A DNA stretch of 64,000 nucleotides from JBPRGH01 sp051418055 (GTDB lineage: Bacteria > Bacteroidota > Bacteroidia > Cytophagales > Cyclobacteriaceae). Of this stretch, positions 38,001 to 44,890 are shown piece by piece. A program made the position numbers and the translations under genes. The stretch's first letter is position 1. Each line of letters starts with the position of its first letter. The stretch covers positions 1 to 64,000 of the forward strand of contig JBPRGH010000006.1 of NCBI GenBank assembly GCA_051418055.1, written 5' to 3'. The notes under the pieces are model-generated. The model worked only from the letters and a program-made list of their open reading frames with translations. It did no database searches and was not told where the DNA came from.

Positions 38001-39354
38001 CACTGTTAGTAACTGTAGCATCATTAACTGTATAAGCTGTGCTTGCACAGGTTTCTGCCGCTGCGCCCGCATCTGCTGTTGGGGTTGGAGTAATGGTCAA
38101 TACCATTTCATCCGAAACATCTGGACAAGGAGTATTTCCAGTTGCAGTTAACGTAAGCGTAACTATTCCATTATTTTTATCATTTGCTCCGGAAGTATAT
38201 ATTGGGGTCAGTATAGTAGCATCATTAAAACTACCATCACCTGAGGTAGTCCATAATAAGCCGTTATTATTGCTTACTGATGGTTGTGTCGCAGAGGAAG
38301 AAATATCAAAACTTGCTTCAGTTGAACATATTTCTTCATCACTTCCTGCATTAGCTGTTGCTGCAGGTATAACATCTGCTTCTACAGAACCAGTCATCTG
38401 TACAGGAGTACAAAAGCCATTAGTTGCAATAACAGTTAATATGTCCCCATCTACAAATTCAGAAGCAACCACAGTAATAATTACCGGAGGTGTACCATCG
38501 CCTGTAACTACAGCTGTAGTCGGATTGCCATTTACATAAGCAGTATAATCTACATCTATTTCGCTTCCATCTACAGTTAGAATAATATCATTTCCTTCAC
38601 ATACTGTTTGGGGAGAATTTGTAGTTAATGTAAAAGTAGCTGGGGATGGATCATCAATAAAAATAGTTCTTGATACTGAACATACTGAAAATGAATCTTG
38701 TACAGTAATTGTATAATTACCTCCTCTTAAACCAGTTCTTAATGCTTCTGCAGCAAAGTCAATTTGAGTAGTACCATCAAAAGTGCCACTTAAAGGAAAT
38801 TCAGGGAGTCCATTATCAGTAGTAATAGTATAGGTATATAATCCGCCATCAGGAAGCGCCTGAGAACCTCCATCCAATGAAATAATAATTTGGCCATCAA
38901 TATTTCCTTCTTCACAAAAGGAATTATCCTGAACAAGATCTTGATTAATAATCATTTCATCCAGACCTTGCAATACTAAAGTAGGGTATGTAGATGGGTC
39001 AACTGCAGAACCTATTCCTTCTGTATCATCTGAAACTAACCAGCCATACGCTCCTGCGGGTAATTGCTGAGTATTATTGTGAATATATGATTCTCCTTCA
39101 GCAACAAATTGATTAAATTTTGTTACAGGACCAGTCGTAATATTTACATTAGCAGTACCACCACTTGCTTTGACTATATTAAATACTATAAATCCATTAT
39201 TATCAGCATTGCCATCTCCGTCATTGTCACAGGGATGAGATAAGAATATTTCAACCTCAAGGTTACCGGAAGTTGAAGTATAGGTTTCTATTTGAGCAAA
39301 TATCTGAGTGATATTACCCAATACAATTAATATCGGTAATAGATATTTTCTCAT
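32011..39354 (-). CDS. Giant secreted repeat protein with T9SS type B (gliding-motility) C-terminal domain
   Basis: A 2447-residue cell-surface or secreted protein. Signal peptide MRKYLLPILIVLGNITQIFAQ, then about 300 residues of mixed beta domains. Next come three repeat families: four PKD/Ig-like repeats (about 332-693, starting ADAGxDxEIC), six repeats (about 694-1190, SSDDADNTICEGETVTFTA), and seven repeats (about 1193-1796, starting AGxDxxxxVC and centred on GGTPDxGGTW). After a Pro-rich linker, about 550 residues include SprB-like segments (DATCDNNDGSVKITSVTGGT). It ends in the type B sorting domain (IFIPNVFTPNGDGKNDVFFI, WDGGDSPDGTYFYQV). Likely an adhesin or gliding-surface protein; the binding target is unknown. 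Confidence 0.92.
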   Translation of the reverse strand: MRKYLLPILIVLGNITQIFAQIETYTSTSGNLEVEIFLSHPCDNDGDGNADNNGFIVFNIVKASGGTANVNITTGPVTKFNQFVAEGESYIHNNTQQLPAGAYGWLVSDDTEGIGSAVDPSTYPTLVLQGLDEMIINQDLVQDNSFCEEGNIDGQIIISLDGGSQALPDGGLYTYTITTDNGLPEFPLSGTFDGTTQIDFAAEALRTGLRGGNYTITVQDSFSVCSVSRTIFIDDPSPATFTLTTNSPQTVCEGNDIILTVDGSEIDVDYTAYVNGNPTTAVVTGDGTPPVIITVVASEFVDGDILTVIATNGFCTPVQMTGSVEADVIPAATANAGSDEEICSTEASFDISSSATQPSVSNNNGLLWTTSGDGSFNDATILTPIYTSGANDKNNGIVTLTLTATGNTPCPDVSDEMVLTITPTPTADAGAAAETCASTAYTVNDATVTNSGGIQWTHNGSGSLTNETTETPTYTPVAADGGNVVILTLTVTGNGSCGDAVDTKEITVTAAPTADAGADAEICEDASYIVTDATATNAAGIEWTHNGVGTITAGTETTLTPEYNPVAGDAGNIVTLTLTATGNGSCADAVDTKALTVSAAPTADAGSDEEICSIETSFSLLNSATQPTATNYSSLLWSTSGDGTFDDASLLTPVYTPGATDLANGTVTLTIQANGIGNCGDATDEMVLTIIPTPTASISSSDANNRICAGESVTFTATPSGEANYDFLLNGVSVQSGIDETYTTTALADGDEVSVVVANSAGCVDTSAVITTTVFGVTAGISSDDADNIICAGETIIFTATPSGETNYDFLVNGASVQSGTINTFSTSTLSDQDEIAVVVTGGNNCTDTSDLIIVTVNPLPAADLTSDDADNTICEGETVTFTATPSGEANYEFFINNVSLQDGTTESYSTSALTDSDEVFVTVTGTNGCTASSAAIIINVNTPPTATISSNDADNTICLGESITFTALPAGASNYNFLINGASAQDGADDAFITSSLSDNDEVSVIVTDANGCTGVSSAITVTVIDLSSTVSSDDADNTICEGETVTFTASPTGAANYEFFVNGVLAQDGTTETFASATLADSDEIYVQVTGTTGCIALSDTVVMTVNPVPSVAITSDDADNVICEGDEVTFTATPSGAADYEFFVNGISIQSGITETYITSSLADGDLVNVTVTTAAGCSATSSDILVTVNAAPDAGEDAVATVCTANDSFNLTVALNGTPEAGGTWVDLDGSGATLTGDVADFTTASTGTFNFEYTVTSTGVCPDAVAILTVEVVTEFNAGTDNTIDVCTSDNSVNLFNALLDNPDIGGTWTDNDNIGGLTGDILNVEASNAVANNSYTFSYIVSGAGCENDTSTVTVNVIAGPDAGEDGGTIVCSTQEFVNLFNILGGTPDAGGSWLDTDNSGATISNDELNTSTLTSGVYNFEYIVSGASCPNDTATVTVEIEQPLSAGGDNTVDVCENTSSFDLLASLAGTPDDGGNWTDLDGSGAQITGNTADFTGVAVGAYNYQYIVTNVICEPDTAVLTVNIIAQPYAGEDASATVCVDESTFDLTAALGGTPNTGGTWAEITASGAVISGSTADFTGVAEGTYEFEYTVTSASCGTDAAVLTVEVVSSFDAGTDNTITVCTSDAPINLFDQIGGTPDEGGMWTDNDGIGGLSGDTFDISASTADAGNSYSFTYTLSGGSCAPASSIITITVEEGPDAGSSTTVATCQDNTGLNLFAALGGTPDTGGTWADLDNIGGLSGDFLNVDASSAVQGGNYRFEYTVTGSGACGSASSIVTVSVLQDSDPACGGVTPPPTGTCSLFSVNFDNTLPSCGQENGIVKIAALTYDGSPITDYQVTLFRVVDNDTIQDIQVPNPAGDSITSRRAGNYLYKIMDFSTNLTCNGGFELPFETTVQADTVPGTIENVTCFGSSNGSVQVSVSDSETGEYYYSIDGGSEWTLLSGSRTVTGLPAGFTTILIGETTEDNCPAEVSVSIKSLYPEIKITRTIQDATCDNNDGSVKITSVTGGTGNYDYRFQGEFMEELPSDSTFDMLDGGTFIFTVIDTEAGCEKDFEITVPFPGLVQFNTFSVSPTCVDGGAQNGLIEIAILQTGIFDVGISEEQNSDPAEFFEVISEGNGNVDYTFENLDQGNYYITVVSSGAVCPNRRLVTIEEGPQKVDFTAEQVCIDNVLALRLSDLQGEKSTPIKVEIFKEGRVNPVLTENFDGIPAGNFLIVEDIQQKLGLGNYEVRISQEQTACNSGESIISALKTFSVRASLQAQVTETIMSLPYPETPTGAITVANFSGGYPNYQIAAFMDSAAHPMQSFDAGFVEVPLNSNFNYEYTFSKVPAGRYLIEVMDSLGCTIELIARVGLNTDIFIPNVFTPNGDGKNDVFFIRNLPDFDVEIIVTNRWGKKVFSTSNYENNWDGGDSPDGTYFYQVNSGGENYSGWVQILRGRVE
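33965..35775 (-). repeat. Coding repeat block: seven ~86-residue repeats (AGxD..VC..GGTPDxGGTW)
   Basis: In-frame tandem repeats. Each has AG(E/T)D near its start, a Cys, and a Gly-rich GGTW-type core, followed by D..GSGA..ADF or D.IGGLSGD subtypes. Repeats 1-2 and 5-6 carry matching N-terminal variants (AGEDxxATVC then AGTDNTIxVC), pointing to duplication of a multi-repeat unit. Confidence 0.85.
35785..37270 (-). repeat. Coding repeat block: six ~83-residue repeats (SSDDADNTICEGETVTFTA)
   Basis: Six diverged in-frame repeats share SxDADNxIC(E/A/L)GE, NY(E/D/N)F(F/L)(V/I/L)NG and a closing VT..xGC pattern, as in surface-exposed beta-sandwich domains. Confidence 0.85.
37275..38358 (-). repeat. 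Coding repeat block: four ~90-residue PKD-like repeats (ADAGxDxEIC)
   Basis: Four in-frame repeats begin A(D/N)AG, include WTxxGxGxxxxxTxxxPxYxP, and end NGSCxDxxDxxxLT-like. Two subtypes alternate as outer (1, 4) and inner (2, 3) pairs. Confidence 0.8.
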
Positions 39355-39662
39355 TTTATTTTAATTTCTTTTTTAATTTGACAGTCATTTTTGTCATAAA
39401 TGGTACAGAAATAGGTGCCGGATTTTAAATCTTTTATGCTGCTTTCTGTATATTCATAGGAAATCGGTTTTCCTTTAGTATTAAAATATATATATAAATA
39501 AGGAGCTTTTCCCCCCTCAACCTTCACCTTCACGCTCCCATTACTCAACCCATCGGTTGTATGCGTAACTTCAACCTCTACCTTTAGATCATTGCAAGGT
39601 GGTGCTGGTGTAGCCATAAAAAGCCCATAAACCAGTGATACTATAATGACTGCTATATTCAT
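39351..39662 (-). CDS. Small secreted protein with one SprB-like repeat
   Basis: A 103-residue exported protein. A signal peptide (MNIAVIIVSLVYGLFMATPA) is followed by one beta domain of the SprB type: DGLSNGSVKVKVEGGKAPY, then IKDLKSGTYFCTIYDKNDCQ. Its stop overlaps the start of the giant adhesin gene (ATGA), so the two are translationally coupled. It may be a partner, chaperone or co-displayed subunit of the giant protein; that is inference. No sorting domain is present. Confidence 0.7.
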   Translation of the reverse strand: MNIAVIIVSLVYGLFMATPAPPCNDLKVEVEVTHTTDGLSNGSVKVKVEGGKAPYLYIYFNTKGKPISYEYTESSIKDLKSGTYFCTIYDKNDCQIKKEIKIK

Positions 39663-39969
39663 GAGAGTTTTGTTTTTTTAATAATTACCTGATGATTAAA
39701 GAATAAAGGAACCTTCGCCCCTGCTGGTGCCTGTAATGTTATGGAATTCATCAGCCTAAAAAATTGGTACCCGATCATTTATTGAATCTAAAAAATAAAA
39801 GTAACCTGCTACACAATAATATTATATATTATAAGTTACTTCAATAGGTAAAAATGAAATTTAAATCGGTTTTTTCAAACATTTATCCTCTCAAATTACA
39901 TAAAAAAGTCTGATATGTAATGTTTTTGAGAAAAAAGTACAGCCGGAATCAGATAGATAGGGTTAATTC
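39663..39969. other. 307 bp upstream region of the adhesin operon
   Basis: No gene. AT-rich, with a 7 bp inverted repeat AAGTAAC/GTTACTT (39799-39805 and 39835-39841) around an alternating AT tract, and a weaker CTGATGA/TCATCAG pair. This is where the promoter of the adhesin operon should be, but no exact TAnnTTTG match is seen on the minus strand. Confidence 0.4.
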
Positions 39970-40485
39970 TTAATATTTTCGGTTAAGAATTTCTGCATAT
40001 ATGACGGCTTTCCTTACTTCGTTGCTTTTTTGCAGGTCTCTGCGTATTGAATCAGCCAGTGTATTCTTCTTTTTAATAGCATAAGGATCAAACTTATCTA
40101 TTTCCAGCTTTGTCTTAACCTGATCATAGTCTACCAGCTCATCGATTGTCTTCAGGTTTTTTGCCTGCTTAACTGAACGATCATATACTTCCCTTGCCTC
40201 CTGGTCTCTTGCATATTCATCCTCATAAGATTCTACATCCTCTTCTTCATCCTCATAAGACATATATTCCTCTTGCGGCTCCTCCTGCCTTTTGGCCTCC
40301 TGAGGTCCTTCAGAAAACTCCCTCAACAGTTCTTCAAAGCTCTTTGGCCGCTCATAAGATCTCTCCCTATCCTGCTGTGAACTTGGACCTTCCTGAGGTG
40401 GCGGTGCCTGCTCTTTCTTTTTTGTCAAAAAACGACTTAGTAAGGCAAATGCTAAGAACAAAAGATATATTAATATATCATCCAT
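39970..40485 (-). CDS. Hypothetical single-span acidic protein
   Basis: A 171-residue protein with one N-terminal membrane helix (ILIYLLFLAFALLSRFL), a basic TKKKEQ stop-transfer, and then a long, Pro/Gln- and Glu/Asp-rich, probably disordered region. It ends in a conserved-looking helix (SNEVRKAVIYAEILNRKY) that I recall from short Bacteroidota proteins of unknown role. It is divergent from smc with about 216 bp between them. No catalytic motif. Confidence 0.6.
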   Translation of the reverse strand: MDDILIYLLFLAFALLSRFLTKKKEQAPPPQEGPSSQQDRERSYERPKSFEELLREFSEGPQEAKRQEEPQEEYMSYEDEEEDVESYEDEYARDQEAREVYDRSVKQAKNLKTIDELVDYDQVKTKLEIDKFDPYAIKKKNTLADSIRRDLQKSNEVRKAVIYAEILNRKY

Positions 40486-40500
40486 AGGCTATAAAAATAT

Positions 40501-40551
40501 GAAATCAGAAATATGGAATCTCACATCTCAATTCACATATCTCAAATCTTA
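40501..40551. repeat. Low-complexity intergenic tract (ATCTCACATCTCAA type)
   Basis: GAAATCAGAAATATGG followed by ATCTCACATCTCAATTCACA. The reverse complement contains GAGATGTGAGAT and TTCTGATTTC, which also occur near 18828-18848, so this is a dispersed short motif family. Confidence 0.5.
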
Positions 40552-40658
40552 TTAAATACAAATATATATTTTATCTTCTCATTTGGAGCTTCTGTGAGTG
40601 ATTTTAAAATATTTTAATTATACCTCATAATATTATTAGATTTTTTGCCGTAGAATTT

Positions 40659-40666
40659 TAAATTTG
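40659..40666 (+). promoter_or_regulatory. Candidate -7 box (TAAATTTG) of smc
   Basis: Exact TAnnTTTG match, 35 bp before the smc ATG. The -33 region is poor, so support rests on the -7 box and its position. Confidence 0.4.
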
Positions 40667-40701
40667 TTCTCTTTCCCATTTTCAAACCTGTTTAGGTTTT
40701 T

Positions 40702-43700
40702 ATGCAACTAGCCAAATTAGAAATAAAAGGATTTAAAAGTTTTGCCGATAAGGTCACCATCAATTTTGATGAAGGCATAACCGGGATCGTCGGGCCGAAC
40801 GGGTGTGGTAAATCTAATGTTGTTGATGCCATCCGCTGGGTGCTTGGGGAGCAGAGCAGCCGTACATTACGCTCTGATAAGATGGAGAATGTGATATTTA
40901 ACGGCACCAAAAAACGTAAGCCTACTCAGCTGGCAGAGGTTTCATTGACTTTTAATAATACCAAAAATATACTCCCTACAGAATATTCACAGGTCACCCT
41001 CACCCGGCGTTACTATCGATCCGGTGAAAGTGAATATCTTTTAAATGGTATCACCTGCCGGTTGAAGGACATAACGAATCTTTTTCTTGACACGGGTATT
41101 ACTTCCAACAGCTACGCCATCATTGAGCTAAAGATGGTGGATGATCTTCTAAATGATAAAGACAACTCCCGTCGTGGGCTTTTTGAAGAAGCAGCCGGTA
41201 TTTCCAAATTTAAAAAACGTAAAAAGGAGACATTAAAAAAGCTGGAGGATACTGATGCTGACCTGGAACGTGTAGAGGACCTGCTGTTTGAAGTTGATAA
41301 AAATATGAAGTCGCTGGAGCGGCAGGCGAAACAGACAGAAAAATACTATAGTATAAAGGAAGAGTATAAAGCCAAAAGCATTGACCTGGCACTAGTTTCT
41401 GTAAGCAGACAAACCGGAAATTTCCAGCGGTTAAAGAAAGAAATAGAGGCAGAAAATGACCGTAAGTTAAGCCTTAATAAGCAAATAGCGGAAGTGGAAG
41501 CTGCCCTGCAGAAATCCAAGGCTGACCTGGTGCATAAGGAAAAAGCGCTTTCCAGCCGTCAGAAAGCATTAAATGAGCATGTCCATAAGATCAGGCAGTA
41601 CGAAAGTGAAAAGAAGATCAAAAATGAGCGCCTGAGGTATCTGAATGATAAGTCTGATAATTTAAGGGAGCAGCTTATTCAGGATAAGAAAAGCAATGAG
41701 CGCGCCCAGTTCAGCATAGACAGCCTTACCAAGGAAAAAGACTCGGCCGAAAAGATCTTCCGGGAAATTGAGCAAAAAGTGGAGGTGCTGCGTGAGGAAT
41801 ATCAGCAGCAGAAATCAAAAACTTCCAGTTTACAGGCGGATGTAGAGGCATTACGGCAGGTACACCGGAATCAACAGAATGAGGTTTACCAGCTCAGGAA
41901 ATCCGTTGAGATCAAAGAGGTGCAGCTTTCTTCATTGAAGCAGGAGCTGGAAAAAGCAGCTTCCGACACTACTGAAAAAAGCGCCAGCCTGCAGGAATTT
42001 GAGCATAAGATCGAGCACCTTCAGGAAGAGCTTAACCAGAAGAATAGTCAGCTGGCCAAGCTAAAGAATAATGATGAGGATATTCAGCGCAGGATCAACA
42101 ATACCGAAAAAACAATTGAGGTCGTCCGTGAGGAGCATACCATGACTGCACGCAAGCTGGATGCACGTCAAAATGAATATAACCTTACTAAATCACTTGT
42201 AGAGAACCTTGAGGGATTTCCTGAGGCTATAAGATTCCTGAAAAAGAAAGCCGGATGGAAAAAGAATGCTCCCCTGCTCAGCGATATCCTTACATGTGAT
42301 GAGGCCTATCGTGTTGCAATCGAAAATTACCTGGAGCAGTTCCTGAATTATTATATTGTTGAATCAGAAGCAGATGCTTATGAAGCTATTAATATTTTAA
42401 GTGATGCGGCCAAGGGTAAAGCCCACTTCTTTATACTTGATAAATTTGAGAAGTTTACTTCTGCCGACAGTAAATTATATGACAATGCTTTTCCTGCTAC
42501 CGAGATCATAGAATATGATACTAAGTACAGAAAGCTTATGAGCTATATCCTTGATGGTGTATATATTTATGAAGGTGATTACCTAAAGATCCCGCAGGAT
42601 GGCAGCACTTTTATAACTAAGAACGGCAAGATCACTCACCGCAAATTTAGCATCTCCGGCGGTTCCGTTGGACTCTTTGAAGGCAAAAAGATCGGTCGGG
42701 CCAAAAACCTTGAAAAGCTCGAAAAAGAGATCAAGGTGTTGACTAAAAAGAAGGATGAGGTCCAGCAAACGCTTCAGGAAAAGCAAAAGGAGCTTGAAAA
42801 CCTGAAGACCAATCGTAACAGAGATGCGCTGGAGCAGCTTAAAGATGAGATCTCCCAGATCAATGAAGAGTATGTCTCCTACAAAACCAAACAGGAGCAA
42901 TTTTCCAGCATGATATCCGCTTCTGACATGAAGAAAGAGGATATCATGGAAAAAATACAGGAGCTGACTGAAGAAATTTCCGAAGCAAAACCTGCTGCAG
43001 AAAGTATGCAAAAGGAGCTAACTGAGGGAGAAAGCAAGCTTGCCAGTATGGAGGATGACCTGGCAGAGCAAAATGAAATGCTCAGCGAGAAATCTTCGGC
43101 ATATAATGAGCAAAATATCTTTTTTCATCAGCAGGAAAATCGTGTAAAGAGCCTGGCTCAGGAGATAGAGTATAAGCAGGAGGCATATGTAAACAGCAAG
43201 CAACGCATTGAGAAAAATGATGAGCAGCTGAAGCAAAATGAGGTTGAGATAAAAGAGCTTTTGGCTAAAGCAGAAACCAATGATGATGAATTGGTGGAAA
43301 TGTACGATGAAAAAGAATCGATAGAAACAGGGGTTAATGAAGCCGAAAAAGAATATTATGCTCATCGTGGCGATATTGATAAATTTGAAAAGCAGGAAAG
43401 GGAGATCCAGCGTAGCCGTGAGGGTATAGATGCTTTATTAATGGAGTTGCAGAACAGCCTGAATGATGCCAAGCTGGAAATGAATGCGGTAAAGGAAAGA
43501 TTATCGGTAGAATTTAATGTCAATATGGAAGAAGTATTGGCAGATGAAGAAAACCAAAAGCGCCTGGAGACTCTTGAAGAGGACGAGCTGCGAAATGAGG
43601 TTGAGAGATTTAAGGACCGTATGGAGCGGATGGGCCCTATCAACCCGATGGCAATGGAAGCTTACAATGAAATCAAAGAGAGGTTTGATTTTATTACAGG

Positions 43701-44238
43701 ACAAAAAGAAGATCTTGTTAAGGCAAAAGAATCATTGGTAACAACTATCGGTGAAATTGATAGTGCCGCGAAAGAAACATTCCTCGGAGCTTTCAATAAC
43801 ATTAAAGAAAATTTTATAAAAGTATTCCGCAGCCTGTTTACAGAAGAAGATGACTGCGATCTCAGGCTTACAGATCCCGATAATCCTTTGGAATCAAGTA
43901 TTGAGATAATGGCTAAACCTAAAGGGAAACGGCCTTTGACCATAAACCAGCTTTCAGGAGGAGAAAAGACACTTACAGCTACTTCCCTGCTGTTTGCGAT
44001 CTATCTTATCAAGCCGGCACCGTTCTGTATTTTCGATGAGGTTGATGCTCCGCTTGATGATGCCAATATTGACAAGTTCAATAACATCATCCGTACGTTC
44101 AGCAAGGATTCGCAATTTATTATTGTAACTCATAACAAACGTACTATGGCAAGTACAGATATCATTTATGGCATTACAATGATTGAACAAGGGGTTTCTC
44201 GAGTTGTTCCTGTAGATATGAGGGAGCTGGCGGATTAG
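40702..44238 (+). CDS. smc: Chromosome segregation protein SMC
   Basis: Condensin ATPase that compacts and helps segregate the chromosome. It is 1178 residues long with the full SMC plan: Walker A GPNGCGKS (31-38), long coiled coils rich in E, K and Q, a hinge at about 498-646 (EGFPEAIRFLKKKAGWKKN, NYYIVESEADAYEAINIL), a second coil, signature LSGGEKT (about 1083) and Walker B CIFDEVDAPLDDANI (about 1108). TAAATTTG at 40659-40666 may be its promoter. ScpA and ScpB are not in the window. Confidence 0.97.
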   Translation: MQLAKLEIKGFKSFADKVTINFDEGITGIVGPNGCGKSNVVDAIRWVLGEQSSRTLRSDKMENVIFNGTKKRKPTQLAEVSLTFNNTKNILPTEYSQVTLTRRYYRSGESEYLLNGITCRLKDITNLFLDTGITSNSYAIIELKMVDDLLNDKDNSRRGLFEEAAGISKFKKRKKETLKKLEDTDADLERVEDLLFEVDKNMKSLERQAKQTEKYYSIKEEYKAKSIDLALVSVSRQTGNFQRLKKEIEAENDRKLSLNKQIAEVEAALQKSKADLVHKEKALSSRQKALNEHVHKIRQYESEKKIKNERLRYLNDKSDNLREQLIQDKKSNERAQFSIDSLTKEKDSAEKIFREIEQKVEVLREEYQQQKSKTSSLQADVEALRQVHRNQQNEVYQLRKSVEIKEVQLSSLKQELEKAASDTTEKSASLQEFEHKIEHLQEELNQKNSQLAKLKNNDEDIQRRINNTEKTIEVVREEHTMTARKLDARQNEYNLTKSLVENLEGFPEAIRFLKKKAGWKKNAPLLSDILTCDEAYRVAIENYLEQFLNYYIVESEADAYEAINILSDAAKGKAHFFILDKFEKFTSADSKLYDNAFPATEIIEYDTKYRKLMSYILDGVYIYEGDYLKIPQDGSTFITKNGKITHRKFSISGGSVGLFEGKKIGRAKNLEKLEKEIKVLTKKKDEVQQTLQEKQKELENLKTNRNRDALEQLKDEISQINEEYVSYKTKQEQFSSMISASDMKKEDIMEKIQELTEEISEAKPAAESMQKELTEGESKLASMEDDLAEQNEMLSEKSSAYNEQNIFFHQQENRVKSLAQEIEYKQEAYVNSKQRIEKNDEQLKQNEVEIKELLAKAETNDDELVEMYDEKESIETGVNEAEKEYYAHRGDIDKFEKQEREIQRSREGIDALLMELQNSLNDAKLEMNAVKERLSVEFNVNMEEVLADEENQKRLETLEEDELRNEVERFKDRMERMGPINPMAMEAYNEIKERFDFITGQKEDLVKAKESLVTTIGEIDSAAKETFLGAFNNIKENFIKVFRSLFTEEDDCDLRLTDPDNPLESSIEIMAKPKGKRPLTINQLSGGEKTLTATSLLFAIYLIKPAPFCIFDEVDAPLDDANIDKFNNIIRTFSKDSQFIIVTHNKRTMASTDIIYGITMIEQGVSRVVPVDMRELAD

Positions 44239-44246
44239 GGAATCTA

Positions 44247-44316
44247 GATCTGAGATTTGAGATATGAGAGGAGGTTTTTTACCGCCGAGGCGGAGAGGCA
44301 CGGAGTTTCGCAGAGG
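44247..44316. repeat. Low-complexity tract plus GAGGCGGAGAGGCACGGAG element
   Basis: ATCTGAGATTTGAGATATGA is followed at 44281 by ACCGCCGAGGCGGAGAGGCA and then CGGAGTTTCGCAGAGG. The second half resembles the purine-rich ACCGCAGAGGCGCAGAG-like strings I recall from intergenic regions of diverse bacterial genomes. Function unknown. Confidence 0.5.
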
Positions 44317-44350
44317 TTATTAAATACTCACTACTAAGGACTAACAAAAA

Positions 44351-44773
44351 ATGCATTTCATAATTTACCATAGCATGGCAGCTGATAACCTGACGGAGCA
44401 GGACCTGAGGGATATCCTGGAGGAAGCCAGGACATTTAACTCCAAAAATAATATCACCGGATGCCTGCTTTACCACCGTAAAGAGTTTTTACAAATTCTT
44501 GAAGGTGAGAAAGAGATTATTTCCGAGTTATTTAATAAAATCAAAAAAGATCCTCGCAATAACAGGATAACCAATATTGAGCTTAAAGAAACTGATGGAA
44601 GAATGTATTCTGACTGGTCAATGGCTTTTCATAAAATAGATAATGAGGAACTGAATGATTTAAAAGAGTATCTGGACCTGGATTCCTTTAATAAGCTTCA
44701 TGAAGTGAAGGATGCCCCTACCCTGTCCCAGAAACTATTTTATTATATAGGAAAGAATATTATTGAGAATTGA
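44351..44773 (+). CDS. Stand-alone BLUF domain blue-light sensor
   Basis: A 140-residue FAD-binding photoreceptor with nothing beyond the BLUF fold and a short helical cap. The residues that matter in AppA (Tyr21, Asn45, Gln63, Trp104, Met106) map with identical spacing to Tyr6, Asn30, Gln48, Trp89 and Met91. Family motifs are NNITGCLLYHRKEFLQILEG and YSDWSMAF. No output domain is fused, so it must signal through a partner protein. It sits alone between smc and the sugar operon, with low-complexity repeats on both sides. Confidence 0.92.
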   Translation: MHFIIYHSMAADNLTEQDLRDILEEARTFNSKNNITGCLLYHRKEFLQILEGEKEIISELFNKIKKDPRNNRITNIELKETDGRMYSDWSMAFHKIDNEELNDLKEYLDLDSFNKLHEVKDAPTLSQKLFYYIGKNIIEN

Positions 44774-44805
44774 GGGTTGAGTTTGAAGTTTAATGTTCAA
44801 AGTTT

Positions 44806-44864
44806 TTGGTTCTTGGTTCTTGGTTCTTGGTTCTTGGTTCTTGGTTCTTGGTTCTTGGTTCTTG
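44806..44864. repeat. Heptanucleotide tandem repeat (TTGGTTC) x 8.4
   Basis: Eight perfect TTGGTTC units plus TTG. It lies 33 bp after the BLUF stop and 27 bp before the end of the sugar operon. Perfect short repeats of this kind change length by slippage, so it may be variable between strains. Confidence 0.95.
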
Positions 44865-44890
44865 TATATTCTTTATTCTCAAAAGATAGA

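Noticed and set aside
35339..38539. Long + strand open frames (179 and 166 codons) inside the giant adhesin gene
   Set aside because: They are mirror frames of a repetitive, codon-biased minus-strand gene, have serine/valine-rich low-complexity translations and no start context or homologous look.
44806..44864. CRISPR array
   Set aside because: The repeat unit is 7 bp, there are no spacers and no cas genes nearby; it is a simple tandem repeat.
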